From positions 1 through 18,398 of the forward strand of contig JBKOWZ010000298.1 of NCBI GenBank assembly GCA_046724665.1: a DNA stretch of 18,398 nucleotides, read 5' to 3'. Each line of letters begins with the position of its first letter. Within the stretch, counting starts at the first letter, position 1. This DNA comes from Actinocrinis sp046724665 (GTDB taxonomy: Bacteria; Actinomycetota; Actinomycetes; Streptomycetales; Catenulisporaceae). The position numbers were made by a program, and so were the translations under genes. Below are positions 9,072 to 16,330 of this stretch, one piece after another. Under the pieces are notes generated by a model. It was not told the origin of the DNA. It saw only the letters and a program-made list of their open reading frames with translations, and ran no database searches.

Positions 9072-9305
9072 ATGGCTGACACCATCACCATCCGTCCCGA
9101 CGCCGAGACCTCTCACGCCCTCGACATACTCACGCACGACGGCGTGAGCCGCTCCGCCGCGATCCGGCAGGCGATCATCGAGGCCGGGATGCGCGCCGAG
9201 CGCGCCGCAGCGATGAAGCGTGCCGTCTTGCGCATGGAGCTAGACGAACCCGACGGCGTCGACGTCGCGCAGCTCATCGCCGCCGAGCGGGCGGACGAAC
9301 GCTGA
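9072..9305 (+). CDS. vapB: ribbon-helix-helix antitoxin (VapB-like)
   Basis: This 77-residue protein begins with a short beta strand (DTITIRPD) followed by two helices (ETSHALDILTHDG and SRSAAIRQAIIEAGMRAERAAAMKR), the plan of an RHH/CopG DNA-binding domain. Two such chains pair their strands in the DNA major groove. The acidic C-terminal third (ELDEPDGVDVAQLIAAERADER) would wrap and inhibit the toxin. The ATG sits six bases after a TACGCT -10 box, so translation is probably leaderless. The palindrome inside its promoter is the expected binding site. The stop is one base before the toxin start, giving coupled synthesis. VapB is inferred from the toxin type, as RHH antitoxins also pair with other toxins. 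Confidence 0.8.
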   Translation: MADTITIRPDAETSHALDILTHDGVSRSAAIRQAIIEAGMRAERAAAMKRAVLRMELDEPDGVDVAQLIAAERADER

Positions 9306-9306
9306 G

Positions 9307-9705
9307 GTGGCGGGTGCGATCTACCTGGACTCGGCCGCAGTCGTCAAGCTGGTCCACGCCGAGAACGAGACTCAGGCGCTGCGTGAATGGCTCGACGAGC
9401 GCATCGACTCGCCCTGGACGAGTTCGGCCTTGTCGGAAGTCGAGGCTTTCCGCGCCCTGGCGCGCTACGCCCCGCAATCGGCATCCCGGCTTCACCACGT
9501 GCTCGACCTGGTGAACCTCATCGACATCGACGTCAACATCCGCATCCTGGCTCAGAGCGTCAAGCCGGCGACCGTGCGGTCCTTGGACGCGATCCACCTG
9601 GCCACCGCGCTGCGGGCCAGTCCCGCATCCTTCATCACCTACGACAAACGCTTGGCCGACGCGGCACGGGAAGCCGGTCTTGCCGTCGAGATGCCCGGAA
9701 CGTGA
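9307..9705 (+). CDS. vapC: PIN-domain ribonuclease toxin (VapC-like)
   Basis: This 132-residue PIN-domain protein has the four acidic metal ligands in their usual contexts: D8 in IYLDSAAVVKL, E46 in SEVEAFRAL, D94 in SLDAIHLATAL and D113 in FITYDKRLADAA. VapC toxins are Mg2+-dependent endoribonucleases that cut tRNAs or rRNA to halt translation. All catalytic residues are intact, so the toxin looks functional. It starts with GTG one base after the antitoxin stop and has no separate promoter. The chromosomal setting is between a UvrA-like gene and convergent ssrA, with no transposase, integrase or attachment-site repeat seen. The target RNA is unknown. Confidence 0.86.
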   Translation: MAGAIYLDSAAVVKLVHAENETQALREWLDERIDSPWTSSALSEVEAFRALARYAPQSASRLHHVLDLVNLIDIDVNIRILAQSVKPATVRSLDAIHLATALRASPASFITYDKRLADAAREAGLAVEMPGT

Positions 9706-9800
9706 TCCGCAGCAACATACGGGCAGCGCTCATTACAAGCTGACGATCACCGAACTTGTTGAGCTTGTTCTTGTGGACCGTGGTTCGGATAACAGGATTG

Positions 9801-10189
9801 TGGTGGAGGTGCCGGGAATCGAACCCGGGTCCATCGGCGACGCAACAGGGCTTCTACGGGCGTAGTCCCAGTGCGCTTTTCTCGGCTCCGGCGATCCCTG
9901 GGACGAGTCGCCGACGAGCCCAGCCACGTGAGTTTCCCTCAGTCACCCGTGGCCTGTTCCTGAGGTTGAGCCCCCTAGCGATGCCGGATTCCAGGCCGGG
10001 GGCGATCCTGGACCGACAGGGCTATCCGCCCGCTACGTGATCGCTAGATCAGGCAGCGAGGGCGAAGTTCGCCCGGGCCATCTTCTGATTGGCATTTGTT
10101 TTTTTGCTGCGTCTGGTTAACGAGATCATCACAGCTTCCTCGGCCCGCTTCCCCTGCTTCGACGTCCAATGTCGAAACCGTTCACCCCC
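9801..10189 (-). ncRNA. ssrA: transfer-messenger RNA (tmRNA, ssrA)
   Basis: This is a one-piece tmRNA of about 389 nt. The 3' tRNA-like end includes the T arm (GGGTTCGATTCCCGG) and an encoded CCA ending at 9801. The 5' end GGGGGTGAACGGTTTCGAC begins at 10189. The 7-bp acceptor stem pairs GGGGGTG with CACCTCC and has G-U as the third pair, the alanyl-tRNA synthetase identity element. The internal reading frame ends at TGA 10049-10051 and encodes a tag ending ARANFALAA; the preceding codons (10106 downward) read SKKTNANQKM, and I cannot fix the resume codon exactly. It frees stalled ribosomes and tags their products for ClpXP-type proteolysis. smpB, its protein partner, lies just upstream on the same strand. 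The 95 bp between the toxin stop and this 3' end hold no clear terminator. Confidence 0.96.
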
Positions 10190-10267
10190 GTGGCGAGAAC
10201 GCACAGGGCGCACGGACGCGTGATTCGGCCTCTTTCCTTCTTGGCCGGTCGCGCGGCAGTGAGCAGT

Positions 10268-10349
10268 GTGTGCAGTTCTCAAACAGCGGTGGAACGCGGG
10301 GTTCCGCCTTGCCATTCCCAGGATACCCGGACCGGCGAGGCGCGGGAAA
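10268..10349 (-). promoter_or_regulatory. likely ssrA promoter and rRNA-leader-like element
   Basis: On the minus strand TTTCCC (10349-10344) and TATCCT (10325-10320) are spaced by 18 bp and would start transcription near 10313, about 124 nt before mature tmRNA. The leader contains a hairpin (GGAAC-CCCGC-GTTCC, 10305-10291) followed by TTTGAGAACTGCACAC (10283-10268), which resembles the TTTGAGAACT motif of actinobacterial rRNA operon leaders. The region 10190-10402 otherwise holds only a short hexamer repeat. Confidence 0.4.
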
Positions 10350-10367
10350 TCCTTTGATCTTCGGCCT

Positions 10368-10402
10368 GTCGCCGTCGCCGTCGCCGTCCCTGTCGCCGTC
10401 GG
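10368..10402. repeat. imperfect GTCGCC hexamer repeat after smpB
   Basis: Three perfect GTCGCC units are followed by GTCCCT, GTCGCC and a partial unit, ending at the smpB stop codon. It lies in non-coding sequence between smpB and ssrA and is likely a slippage-prone simple repeat. Confidence 0.6.
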
Positions 10403-10879
10403 TCAGCGGGCACGGCGGCGGAAGGCGGACATGTCCCGCTCGGCCTCGCGCTTCATCTGCTTCTCGAGCAGCGTCTGGCGCTTGTCGTAGTCCTTCTTGC
10501 CCCGGGCCAGGCCGAGTTCGACCTTGGCCCGGCCGTCCTTGAAGTACAACGACAGCGGGATCAGGGTAAGTCCCGACTCCTTGGACTTGCCGATCAGCTT
10601 CTGGATCTCCTGGCGGTGCAGCAGCAGCTTGCGCAGCCGCCTCGGCGCGTGGTTGTTCCAGGTGCCCTGGTTGTACTCCGGGATGTGCACGTTGTAGAGC
10701 CACAGCTCGGCGTCCTTGATCTGCGCGAAGCCGTCGACCAGGGACGCTCGGCCCTCGCGCAGCGACTTCACCTCGGTTCCGGTGAGGACCAGTCCGGCCT
10801 CGTAGGTGTCCTCGATGAAGTAGTCGTGCCGCGCCTTCTTGTTCTGGGCGATCGTCTTCTGTCCGCGCTCCTTGACCAT
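10403..10879 (-). CDS. smpB: tmRNA-binding protein SmpB
   Basis: This 158-residue OB-fold protein binds the tRNA-like domain of tmRNA and carries it to the A site of stalled ribosomes. The visible hallmarks are the N-terminal KTIAQNKKARHDYFIEDTYEAGLVLTGTEVKSLREG, the central NVHIPEYNQGTWNNHAPRRLRKLLLH segment, and the basic tail GLARGKKDYDKRQTLLEKQMKREAERDM that becomes helical in the mRNA channel. Length is standard. It starts 15 bp downstream of the ftsX stop, so it is probably in the ftsE-ftsX transcript. It lies 213 bp upstream of the ssrA mature 5' end on the same strand. In some relatives an S41 peptidase gene sits between ftsX and smpB; it is absent here. Confidence 0.97.
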   Translation of the reverse strand: MVKERGQKTIAQNKKARHDYFIEDTYEAGLVLTGTEVKSLREGRASLVDGFAQIKDAELWLYNVHIPEYNQGTWNNHAPRRLRKLLLHRQEIQKLIGKSKESGLTLIPLSLYFKDGRAKVELGLARGKKDYDKRQTLLEKQMKREAERDMSAFRRRAR

Positions 10880-10894
10880 GCGCTCTATTGTGGC

Positions 10895-11803
10895 TCAGAC
10901 GCGCAAGTACTTTCGCAGCGTGAACGCCGAGGCCAGCACCGCCATCAGCACGCCGACCGCGAGCAGGAACGGCACGATCCACACGAACGGCGACCAGCCG
11001 ATGAACTGGATCGAGGTCAGGTGCGGCGCCACCACGTGGTTGATGAACAGCGCCTTGACCCCGATCAGGATCACCGAGGCCAGCAGGCCGCCGAACAGGC
11101 CGGCCACCGCGCCCTCGAGCAGGAACGGCATCTGGATGTAGAAGTTCGACGCGCCGACCAGCCGCATGATCCCGGTCTCCCGGCGGCGGCTGAACGCGGA
11201 CAGCCGCACCGTGTTGAAGATCAGCAGGAAGGCGAGCACCAGCATGATGACCGCCACGCTGATCGCGGTGATCTCGGCGATGTGGATGAAGGTGAACAGC
11301 GGCTTGAGCAGCTGCTGCTCGTCCTGGACCGACTGCACGCCGGCGAGCCCGGCGACGGCGCCCTCCACGACCTGCGCATTGTTCGGGTCGTCCAGCTTCA
11401 CCCGGTAGGAGTACTGCATGTCCCGCGGCGTCACGTCCTGCGAGAGCGCCGAGCCGCTTTGCAGCTGCTGGTAGCGCGCGAACGCCTGGGTCGGGGTCTC
11501 CTCGGTGATCGTCTGCACGTGCGGGGTGGCTGCCAGCGTGTCGTGGATCGTCTTCATCTCGGGGGGCGTGACCGCGGTCTGGCAGTTCGGGTACTTGTTC
11601 ACGTCCTCCTCGTTGCACATGAAGACGCTGACCTCGACCTTGCCGTACCAGTAGTCCTGCATGTGCCGGGTCTGCTGCCACATCAGCAGGCCGGACCCGA
11701 GCATCACCAGGGCCACAGCGGTCGAGACGATGACCGCGATCACCATCGTGAGGTTGCGTCGCAACCCCTGGCCGATTTCCTGTAGTACGTACTGGACGCG
11801 CAT
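10895..11803 (-). CDS. ftsX: cell-division permease-like protein FtsX
   Basis: This 302-residue protein has four transmembrane helices (about 20-42, 175-198, 226-250 and 272-296). A large extracytoplasmic loop lies between the first two and contains a cysteine pair (C63, C74) likely to form a disulfide. The N-terminus MRVQYVLQEIGQGLRRNLTM and the SRRRETGIMRLVGASNFYIQMPFLLEG segment are FtsX signatures, the latter being the cytoplasmic FtsE coupling region. With FtsE it forms a type VII ABC mechanotransmission complex that activates peptidoglycan hydrolases such as RipC in actinobacteria instead of transporting a solute. It lies 66 bp downstream of ftsE, in one transcription unit with it. Confidence 0.96.
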   Translation of the reverse strand: MRVQYVLQEIGQGLRRNLTMVIAVIVSTAVALVMLGSGLLMWQQTRHMQDYWYGKVEVSVFMCNEEDVNKYPNCQTAVTPPEMKTIHDTLAATPHVQTITEETPTQAFARYQQLQSGSALSQDVTPRDMQYSYRVKLDDPNNAQVVEGAVAGLAGVQSVQDEQQLLKPLFTFIHIAEITAISVAVIMLVLAFLLIFNTVRLSAFSRRRETGIMRLVGASNFYIQMPFLLEGAVAGLFGGLLASVILIGVKALFINHVVAPHLTSIQFIGWSPFVWIVPFLLAVGVLMAVLASAFTLRKYLRV

Positions 11804-11869
11804 CGTGGGTATACCTGCTCTGCCGATTGGTCGGATGCTGCTGGCTTGGGTGGTCCGACGGCCGGTGCG

Positions 11870-12559
11870 TTAACGCACGTAGCCGTAGACGCCGCGCGCC
11901 TGGTCGCGCACGAGGGTGCCCTGGTCGAGCTCCAGCACGCGCTTGCGCATCTGGTTCACGATCGCCTGGTCGTGCGTCACCATCACGACCGTGGTGCCGG
12001 TCCGGTTGATCCGGTCCAGCAGCTTCATGATGCCGACGCTGGTCTCCGGGTCGAGGTTACCGGTCGGCTCGTCCGCGATGAGGATCATCGGGCGGTTCAC
12101 GAAGGCCCGGGCCACCGCCACGCGCTGCTGCTCGCCGCCGGACAGCTCGTTGGGCATCCGGTCCTCCTTGCCGGCCAGGCCGACCAGTTCGAGCACCTCG
12201 GGCACCACCTTGACGATCTGGCTCTTGGGCCGGCCGATCACCTCAAGCGCGAAGGCGACGTTCTGGTAAACGGTCTTGTTCGGCAGCAGCCGGAAGTCCT
12301 GGAAGACGGTGCCGATCAGCCGGCGGTGGTGCGGCAGCTTCCAGTTGGACAGCCTGCCGAGGTCCTTGCCCGCGACGATCACCCGGCCGGTGCTCGGCCG
12401 CTCCTCGCGCAGGATCAGCCGCATGAAGGTGGACTTGCCGGAGCCGGACGAGCCGATGACGAACACGAACTCACCGCGCTCGATGTCCAGCGACATCTCC
12501 CGCAGCGCGGGGCGCGTCTGGTTGGGATATGTCTTGCTGACGTTCTCGAAGCGAATCAC
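11870..12559 (-). CDS. ftsE: cell-division ATPase FtsE
   Basis: This 229-residue ABC ATPase has Walker A GSSGSGKST (36-44), Q-loop FQDFRLL (Q87), signature LSGGEQQR (139-146), Walker B ILIADE (159-164) followed by PTGNLDP, and the H-loop in MVTHDQ. FQDFRLL and the C-terminal RDQARGVYGY are typical of FtsE. I chose GTG 12559 because homologues begin at the residues IRFENVSKTYP. An ATG at 12592 would add 11 residues (frame start MSRLPPDGDAT), but that ATG has no ribosome binding site and lies upstream of a likely -10 box. It powers FtsX to control septal and lateral peptidoglycan hydrolysis. Confidence 0.95.
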   Translation of the reverse strand: MIRFENVSKTYPNQTRPALREMSLDIERGEFVFVIGSSGSGKSTFMRLILREERPSTGRVIVAGKDLGRLSNWKLPHHRRLIGTVFQDFRLLPNKTVYQNVAFALEVIGRPKSQIVKVVPEVLELVGLAGKEDRMPNELSGGEQQRVAVARAFVNRPMILIADEPTGNLDPETSVGIMKLLDRINRTGTTVVMVTHDQAIVNQMRKRVLELDQGTLVRDQARGVYGYVR

Positions 12560-12581
12560 GGTTGCATCACCATCCGGCGGC

Positions 12582-12618
12582 AGTCTAGACATTGGGAACC
12601 GGTCGCGGCAGCCGGTTC
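12582..12618 (-). promoter_or_regulatory. putative ftsE promoter with inverted repeat
   Basis: TAGACT (12587-12582, minus strand) fits the actinobacterial -10 pattern and lies 22 bp before the preferred ftsE GTG. GAACCGG and CCGGTTC (12596-12602 and 12612-12618) form a perfect 7-bp inverted repeat over the -35 region, so a regulator could bind there. The -35 itself (TGCCGC) is weak. The remaining gap to 12725 shows nothing further. Confidence 0.4.
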
Positions 12619-12725
12619 GGGGAGGACGCCGCGCGGCGTTCCCCTGGAGTGTACGAGGCGCGCCGGAGGTGGGAGGGAACGATCGGGCGCCACGGGGCGT
12701 TCTCTACTCCAACGAGGAGGATGCG

Positions 12726-12914
12726 ATGAGACGCGACGACCTGGCCTGCGCGAACTGTTCGGGACCGGTGTCCGAGGGACGCTGCGCTGTCTGCCGCGCC
12801 TCACGTGACCAGTACAGACGGGGCACCGGGGGGTTCTACACGGCGTTGTGGACGGCGCTGGCTGTTCTCGCCGCGTTGGTGTGCGCGCTCGCGCTGGAGG
12901 CCCGGTTCGCCTGA
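12726..12914 (+). CDS. small zinc-ribbon membrane protein
   Basis: This 62-residue protein starts at ATG 12726, five bases after a strong GGAGG ribosome site. The N-terminal half has two CxxC knuckles (C8/C11 and C20/C23, CANC and CAVC) that should bind one zinc ion. A basic stretch (RASRDQYRRG) follows, then a single hydrophobic helix at about 36-57. The plan is a cytoplasmic zinc ribbon tethered to the membrane. It is encoded opposite to all its neighbours, between ftsE and prfB. From memory, similar small proteins occur at this place in Streptomyces, which suggests conservation, but no function is known to me. Codon positions are strongly G/C biased, supporting real coding. Confidence 0.75.
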   Translation: MRRDDLACANCSGPVSEGRCAVCRASRDQYRRGTGGFYTALWTALAVLAALVCALALEARFA

Positions 12915-13028
12915 GGGCCAGCGTGAGCTGAGTCACATTCAGGTGAGGTAGGCAGGGCAGCGGATTAGCTGAGGCGCTGCGGTCGTGGGGCGAGTCAGTG
13001 GTCAGTGTCACGTGTCAGTAGATCAGCG

Positions 13029-14129
13029 TCACGACGTTGTGCGGCGCCAGCGGATTCCGGCCTCGATGAAGCCGTCGATCTCCCCGTCGAGGACCGCGGC
13101 GGTGTTCCCGGTCTCGAACTCGGTCCGCAGGTCCTTCACCATCTGGTAGGGGTGCAGGACGTACGAGCGCATCTGGTTTCCCCAGGAGCCGGACGAGTCG
13201 CCCTTGAGCGCGTCGATCTTCGCCTGCTCCTCCTGGCGCTTGCGGTCGAGCAGCTTGGCCTGGAGCACGGCCATCGCGGAGGCCTTGTTCTGCAACTGTG
13301 AGCGCTCGTTCTGGCAGGAGACCACGATGCCCGTGGGCAGGTGGGTCAGGCGTACCGCGGAGTCGGTGGTGTTGACTCCCTGTCCGCCCGGCCCGGAGGA
13401 GCGGTAGACGTCCACGCGCAGCTCGTCCTCGGGGATCTCGATGTGGTCGGTCTGCTCGACGACCGGAACGACCTCGACGCCTGCGAACGAGGTCTGGCGG
13501 CGGCCCTGGTTGTCGAACGGCGAGATGCGCACGAGGCGGTGCGTGCCCTGCTCGACGGACAGCGTTCCGTACGCGTACGGCACCTTTACGGTGAAGGTCG
13601 CCGACTTGATGCCGGCCTCTTCCGCGTACGAGGTGTCGTAGACCTCGGTCGGGTAGCTGTGGCGCTCGGCCCAGCGCAGGTACATGCGCATGAGCATCTC
13701 GGCGAAGTCCGCGGCGTCCACGCCGCCGGCTTCGGCACGGATGGTGACCAGCGCCTCGCGTGCGTCGTACTCGCCGGAGAGCAGGGTGCGGACCTCGAGC
13801 TCGCTGATCGCCTGCGCCACCCGCGGCAGCTCGGCCTCGACCTCGGCGCGGGTGTCCGCGTCGTCCTCGGCCTCGGCCAGCTCGGCGAGCACCTCGACGT
13901 CGTCGAGCCGGCGGCGCAGCGTCTCGACCCGGTTCAGCTCGCCCTGGACGTAGGACAGCCGGCTGGTCACCTTCTGCGCCCTGGCCTGGTCGTCCCAGAG
14001 GTCGGGCGCCGCCGCCTCCTCGTTCAGCCGCTTGAGCTCGCCGCGCAGCGCGTCGAGATCGACTACGGCCTCGATCGAGTACATGGTGGACTTCAGGTTC
14101 TTCAGCTCTTCAGCTACGTCTACGGCCAC
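13029..14129 (-). CDS. prfB: peptide chain release factor 2
   Basis: This class I release factor of 366 residues terminates translation at UGA and UAA. The codon-recognition tripeptide SPF is at 203-205 in RLVRISPFDNQ, and the catalytic GGQ is at 248-250 in RSSGPGGQGVN, which triggers peptidyl-tRNA hydrolysis. The GTG at 14129 gives the usual actinobacterial N-terminus (AVDVAEELKNL). A TTG three codons earlier is also open. TACCCT (minus strand, 14143-14138) eight bases before GTG looks like a -10 box, so initiation may be nearly leaderless. The frame is continuous from start to stop, so the autoregulatory +1 frameshift found in many bacteria is absent. It lies downstream of the two kinase genes on the same strand, 77 bp after the second. 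Confidence 0.97.
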   Translation of the reverse strand: MAVDVAEELKNLKSTMYSIEAVVDLDALRGELKRLNEEAAAPDLWDDQARAQKVTSRLSYVQGELNRVETLRRRLDDVEVLAELAEAEDDADTRAEVEAELPRVAQAISELEVRTLLSGEYDAREALVTIRAEAGGVDAADFAEMLMRMYLRWAERHSYPTEVYDTSYAEEAGIKSATFTVKVPYAYGTLSVEQGTHRLVRISPFDNQGRRQTSFAGVEVVPVVEQTDHIEIPEDELRVDVYRSSGPGGQGVNTTDSAVRLTHLPTGIVVSCQNERSQLQNKASAMAVLQAKLLDRKRQEEQAKIDALKGDSSGSWGNQMRSYVLHPYQMVKDLRTEFETGNTAAVLDGEIDGFIEAGIRWRRTTS

Positions 14130-14180
14130 AACCCTCAAGGGTACGCGACGGGGAGAGGTGTTCAGGCGTGCTGGTCACCT

Positions 14181-14212
14181 GCCGCTCTGGTCACACGCCG
14201 CTCTGGTCACAC
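14181..14212. repeat. perfect 16-bp tandem duplication across the kinase stop codon
   Basis: GCCGCTCTGGTCACAC occurs twice head to tail (14181-14196 and 14197-14212), with a degenerate third CTGGTCAC at 14171-14178. Read on the minus strand, each copy carries GTG TGA, so the kinase stop lies in the first copy and is duplicated just after it. It is in the 77-bp kinase-prfB gap. Confidence 0.85.
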
Positions 14213-16330
14213 ACTGCTGCGGTAGAGGCGGACGGTGCCGTCGGGCGCGGTGGCGGTCATGACCAGGCCGAGCCCGGGGATCTGCGTCACACCGGCCGGG
14301 TTCTGAGAGGTCACGCCGACCGGAGCCCAGGTCATCGTGCCGTGCAGGTTGGCGCCAGACGGTTCGTATACCTGCACACCTCCGGAAACCGACTGGATGA
14401 ACAGGTAGGGCTTACCGGTGTTCGTATACGCGGCTTCTGGATGGCCCACCGCGCCGGTGGGATAGGTGTAGCCCCAGGAGCCGTCGTTGATCAGACGCAG
14501 CACGGCCAGGTCCGAGGACCGGATGACGTACGCGGCCATGGTTCCGTCCGAGCGGATCGTCAGCGCGACGTCGGGCTTGATGGCGCCCGCGCTCGCGACC
14601 GTGTGCCAGGGCTGCCAGGTACCGGTCGCGGCTCCGGATCCGCTGGCGGCCAGCAGGCTGCCCGCTTTCGAGGCGACGAGGACTTCGGTGCGGTCGCCGG
14701 AGAGCGCGACGGCTGCGGGCGTGCCGGCGACGCGGGCCGTGCCTGCTCCGGACGACGCGAGTGCGGTCCACGGCGACCACCTACCGCCGGACAGGACCGC
14801 GCGGTGCATCCCCTCGTCGCGTGCCGACACGGCGTAGATCTCCACGCTGCCGGAGGTTCGGCCGACGACCGCGGGCTCGGCGGACGTGGTGAGTCCGGGA
14901 AGCGTGTGCCAGGTGGTGAAGGATGAGGTGGGTGTGGTCGATGCTGGTTGTGAGGCGTAACGAACGCTGCCGTCCGTGCCGGTCATGACGACGTACGCAA
15001 CGTCGCCTGCCTTCACGTAGTGCACCGCGCCGATCGGCTTGACCGGAGGCGCCGCCACCTGTCCGAAGGCGACGAGACCTAAGGGGCCGATCGGTCGCGT
15101 AGGCATCGGCGACGCGGACAGTGACAGCGACAGTGATGTGCTCGCGGGGTGCGCGGGATTGGACTTGGCGTCGGTCTTGGCGGCACCGACAGGCTGTTGG
15201 CCCTCGCTCGCGCGGTGGTCGTGCCACCAGAGGTAGCCACCGACGGAGACGAGCGCGGTCGCGACGACTGCGGCGATGGCTGAGGTGCGGTTGCTGACGC
15301 TGGGTGGCTCACCAGTGCCCGGGATGGGCGCCGACGAGGGGCGGAGCGGTTCGCGGATCGGCTGCATGAGGTTCAGGTGTGTCTGCCGCGAGGCGTCGGC
15401 TTCGTCGGCCGAGCCGTACACGATCGGTACCGTGCCGACGGTCATCGGCCGCACGGGTCCCGGTCCGGCGGTGAGCGCGGCGGGATCGACGACGGCACGC
15501 GGGTCGGCGACGCGCAGCGCGGGCAGTCCGATGAGCTCGGGGGCGAGGACGCGCAGCCGTCCGGCCACTTCGGCGGCCGTCAGCCGGGCGGCCGGGGCCT
15601 TGGACAGGCAGTTGGCGAGCAGTTCGATCAGCGGCTCCGGCATGCCGGGCACGTCCGGGACGGTTTCGGTCACGTGCCGGCGCAGCACCGCGCCGGGGTG
15701 GCCGCCGCCGAACGGGGTCCAGCCGGTGAGCAGCTCGAAGACGAGGGTGCCGAGGGCGTACACGTCCACCGGAGGGCCCGGCGGGCAGCCCTCGATGACC
15801 TCGGGCGCCAGGTAGTCGGGCGTGCCGACGATCCGGGTCGCGCGGGTGCGGCGCGGTCCGTCAACCAGGCGGGCGATGCCGAAGTCGGTCAGCCGCGCGA
15901 CGCCGGTGGCCGAGTCGAGCAGCACGTTCTCCGGCTTCACGTCGCGGTGCACGACACCCCGGGCGTGCGCGGCGGCGAGGCCCGCGGCCACGTCGGCGGC
16001 CAGCGCGACCGCGCCGGCCGGGGGCATCGCCCGCTGCGCGTCGAGCCGCTCACGCAGGTCGGTGCCGCGCACCAGGTCCATCACGAGCGCGAGGTCGGTG
16101 CCGTCCACCACCAGGTCCCGCACCGCCACCACGTTCGGGTGCACCAGGCTGGTGAGCACGGTGCGCTCCTGTACGAAGCGGGCGATCAGCGTCTGGTCCG
16201 CGGCCAGGTCCTCGTGCAACAGCTTGACCGCGACCGGGCCGTCCGGCCCGACGCCCTCCCAGACGGTGCCGCAGGTCCCCCGGCCGATCACCCTGGTGAC
16301 CGTGTACCTGCTGCCGATCTTGCGTGTCAC
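14207..16330 (-). CDS. receptor-type Ser/Thr protein kinase with extracytoplasmic beta-propeller-like domain
   Basis: This 707-residue protein has an N-terminal Hanks-type kinase domain (about 9-265): glycine loop IGRGTCGTVWEG, ATP lysine K36, catalytic HRDVKPEN with D130, DFG at 149-151 and a GTPDYLAPE activation segment end. All are intact, and the HRD arginine marks it as an activation-loop-regulated kinase. A Pro-rich juxtamembrane stretch leads to one transmembrane helix at about 346-369. Outside, after a Ser-rich linker, about 290 residues form repeats of the type W-x-x-W, P-A-V-V, G-x-x-x-V/I-Y, suggesting a PLL/tectonin-like beta-propeller that may bind a glycan or envelope ligand. 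GTG 16330 was chosen because GGAG lies six bases upstream and it sits just before RKIGSRY; an upstream TTG lacks this. It follows a second kinase and precedes prfB, an arrangement recalled from the Streptomyces pkaA/pkaB locus. Confidence 0.9.
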   Translation of the reverse strand: MTRKIGSRYTVTRVIGRGTCGTVWEGVGPDGPVAVKLLHEDLAADQTLIARFVQERTVLTSLVHPNVVAVRDLVVDGTDLALVMDLVRGTDLRERLDAQRAMPPAGAVALAADVAAGLAAAHARGVVHRDVKPENVLLDSATGVARLTDFGIARLVDGPRRTRATRIVGTPDYLAPEVIEGCPPGPPVDVYALGTLVFELLTGWTPFGGGHPGAVLRRHVTETVPDVPGMPEPLIELLANCLSKAPAARLTAAEVAGRLRVLAPELIGLPALRVADPRAVVDPAALTAGPGPVRPMTVGTVPIVYGSADEADASRQTHLNLMQPIREPLRPSSAPIPGTGEPPSVSNRTSAIAAVVATALVSVGGYLWWHDHRASEGQQPVGAAKTDAKSNPAHPASTSLSLSLSASPMPTRPIGPLGLVAFGQVAAPPVKPIGAVHYVKAGDVAYVVMTGTDGSVRYASQPASTTPTSSFTTWHTLPGLTTSAEPAVVGRTSGSVEIYAVSARDEGMHRAVLSGGRWSPWTALASSGAGTARVAGTPAAVALSGDRTEVLVASKAGSLLAASGSGAATGTWQPWHTVASAGAIKPDVALTIRSDGTMAAYVIRSSDLAVLRLINDGSWGYTYPTGAVGHPEAAYTNTGKPYLFIQSVSGGVQVYEPSGANLHGTMTWAPVGVTSQNPAGVTQIPGLGLVMTATAPDGTVRLYRSSV

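Noticed and set aside
9750..9788. CCGAAC/GTTCGG inverted repeat as a bidirectional terminator between vapC and ssrA
   Set aside because: The stem is only 6 bp with a 27-nt loop and no T-tract, too weak to call.
9801..9870. A tRNA gene suggested by the GGTTCGATTCC arm and CCA end
   Set aside because: It is the tRNA-like 3' part of tmRNA; there is no anticodon arm, and the matching acceptor strand is 389 nt away at 10189.
8936..10048. Toxin-antitoxin pair and tmRNA 3' end as a genomic island insertion site
   Set aside because: tmRNA 3' ends are common integration sites, but I see no integrase and no repeated copy of the 3' end, and base composition does not change sharply.
9733..10315. Several short open frames on both strands between the toxin and smpB
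   Set aside because: They overlap the tmRNA, whose acceptor stem, T arm, CCA and tag frame explain the sequence. Only the tag frame is translated in a meaningful way.
14040..14129. Programmed +1 frameshift in prfB
   Set aside because: The frame is continuous from the start through the SPF and GGQ motifs, with no in-frame TGA near codon 25.
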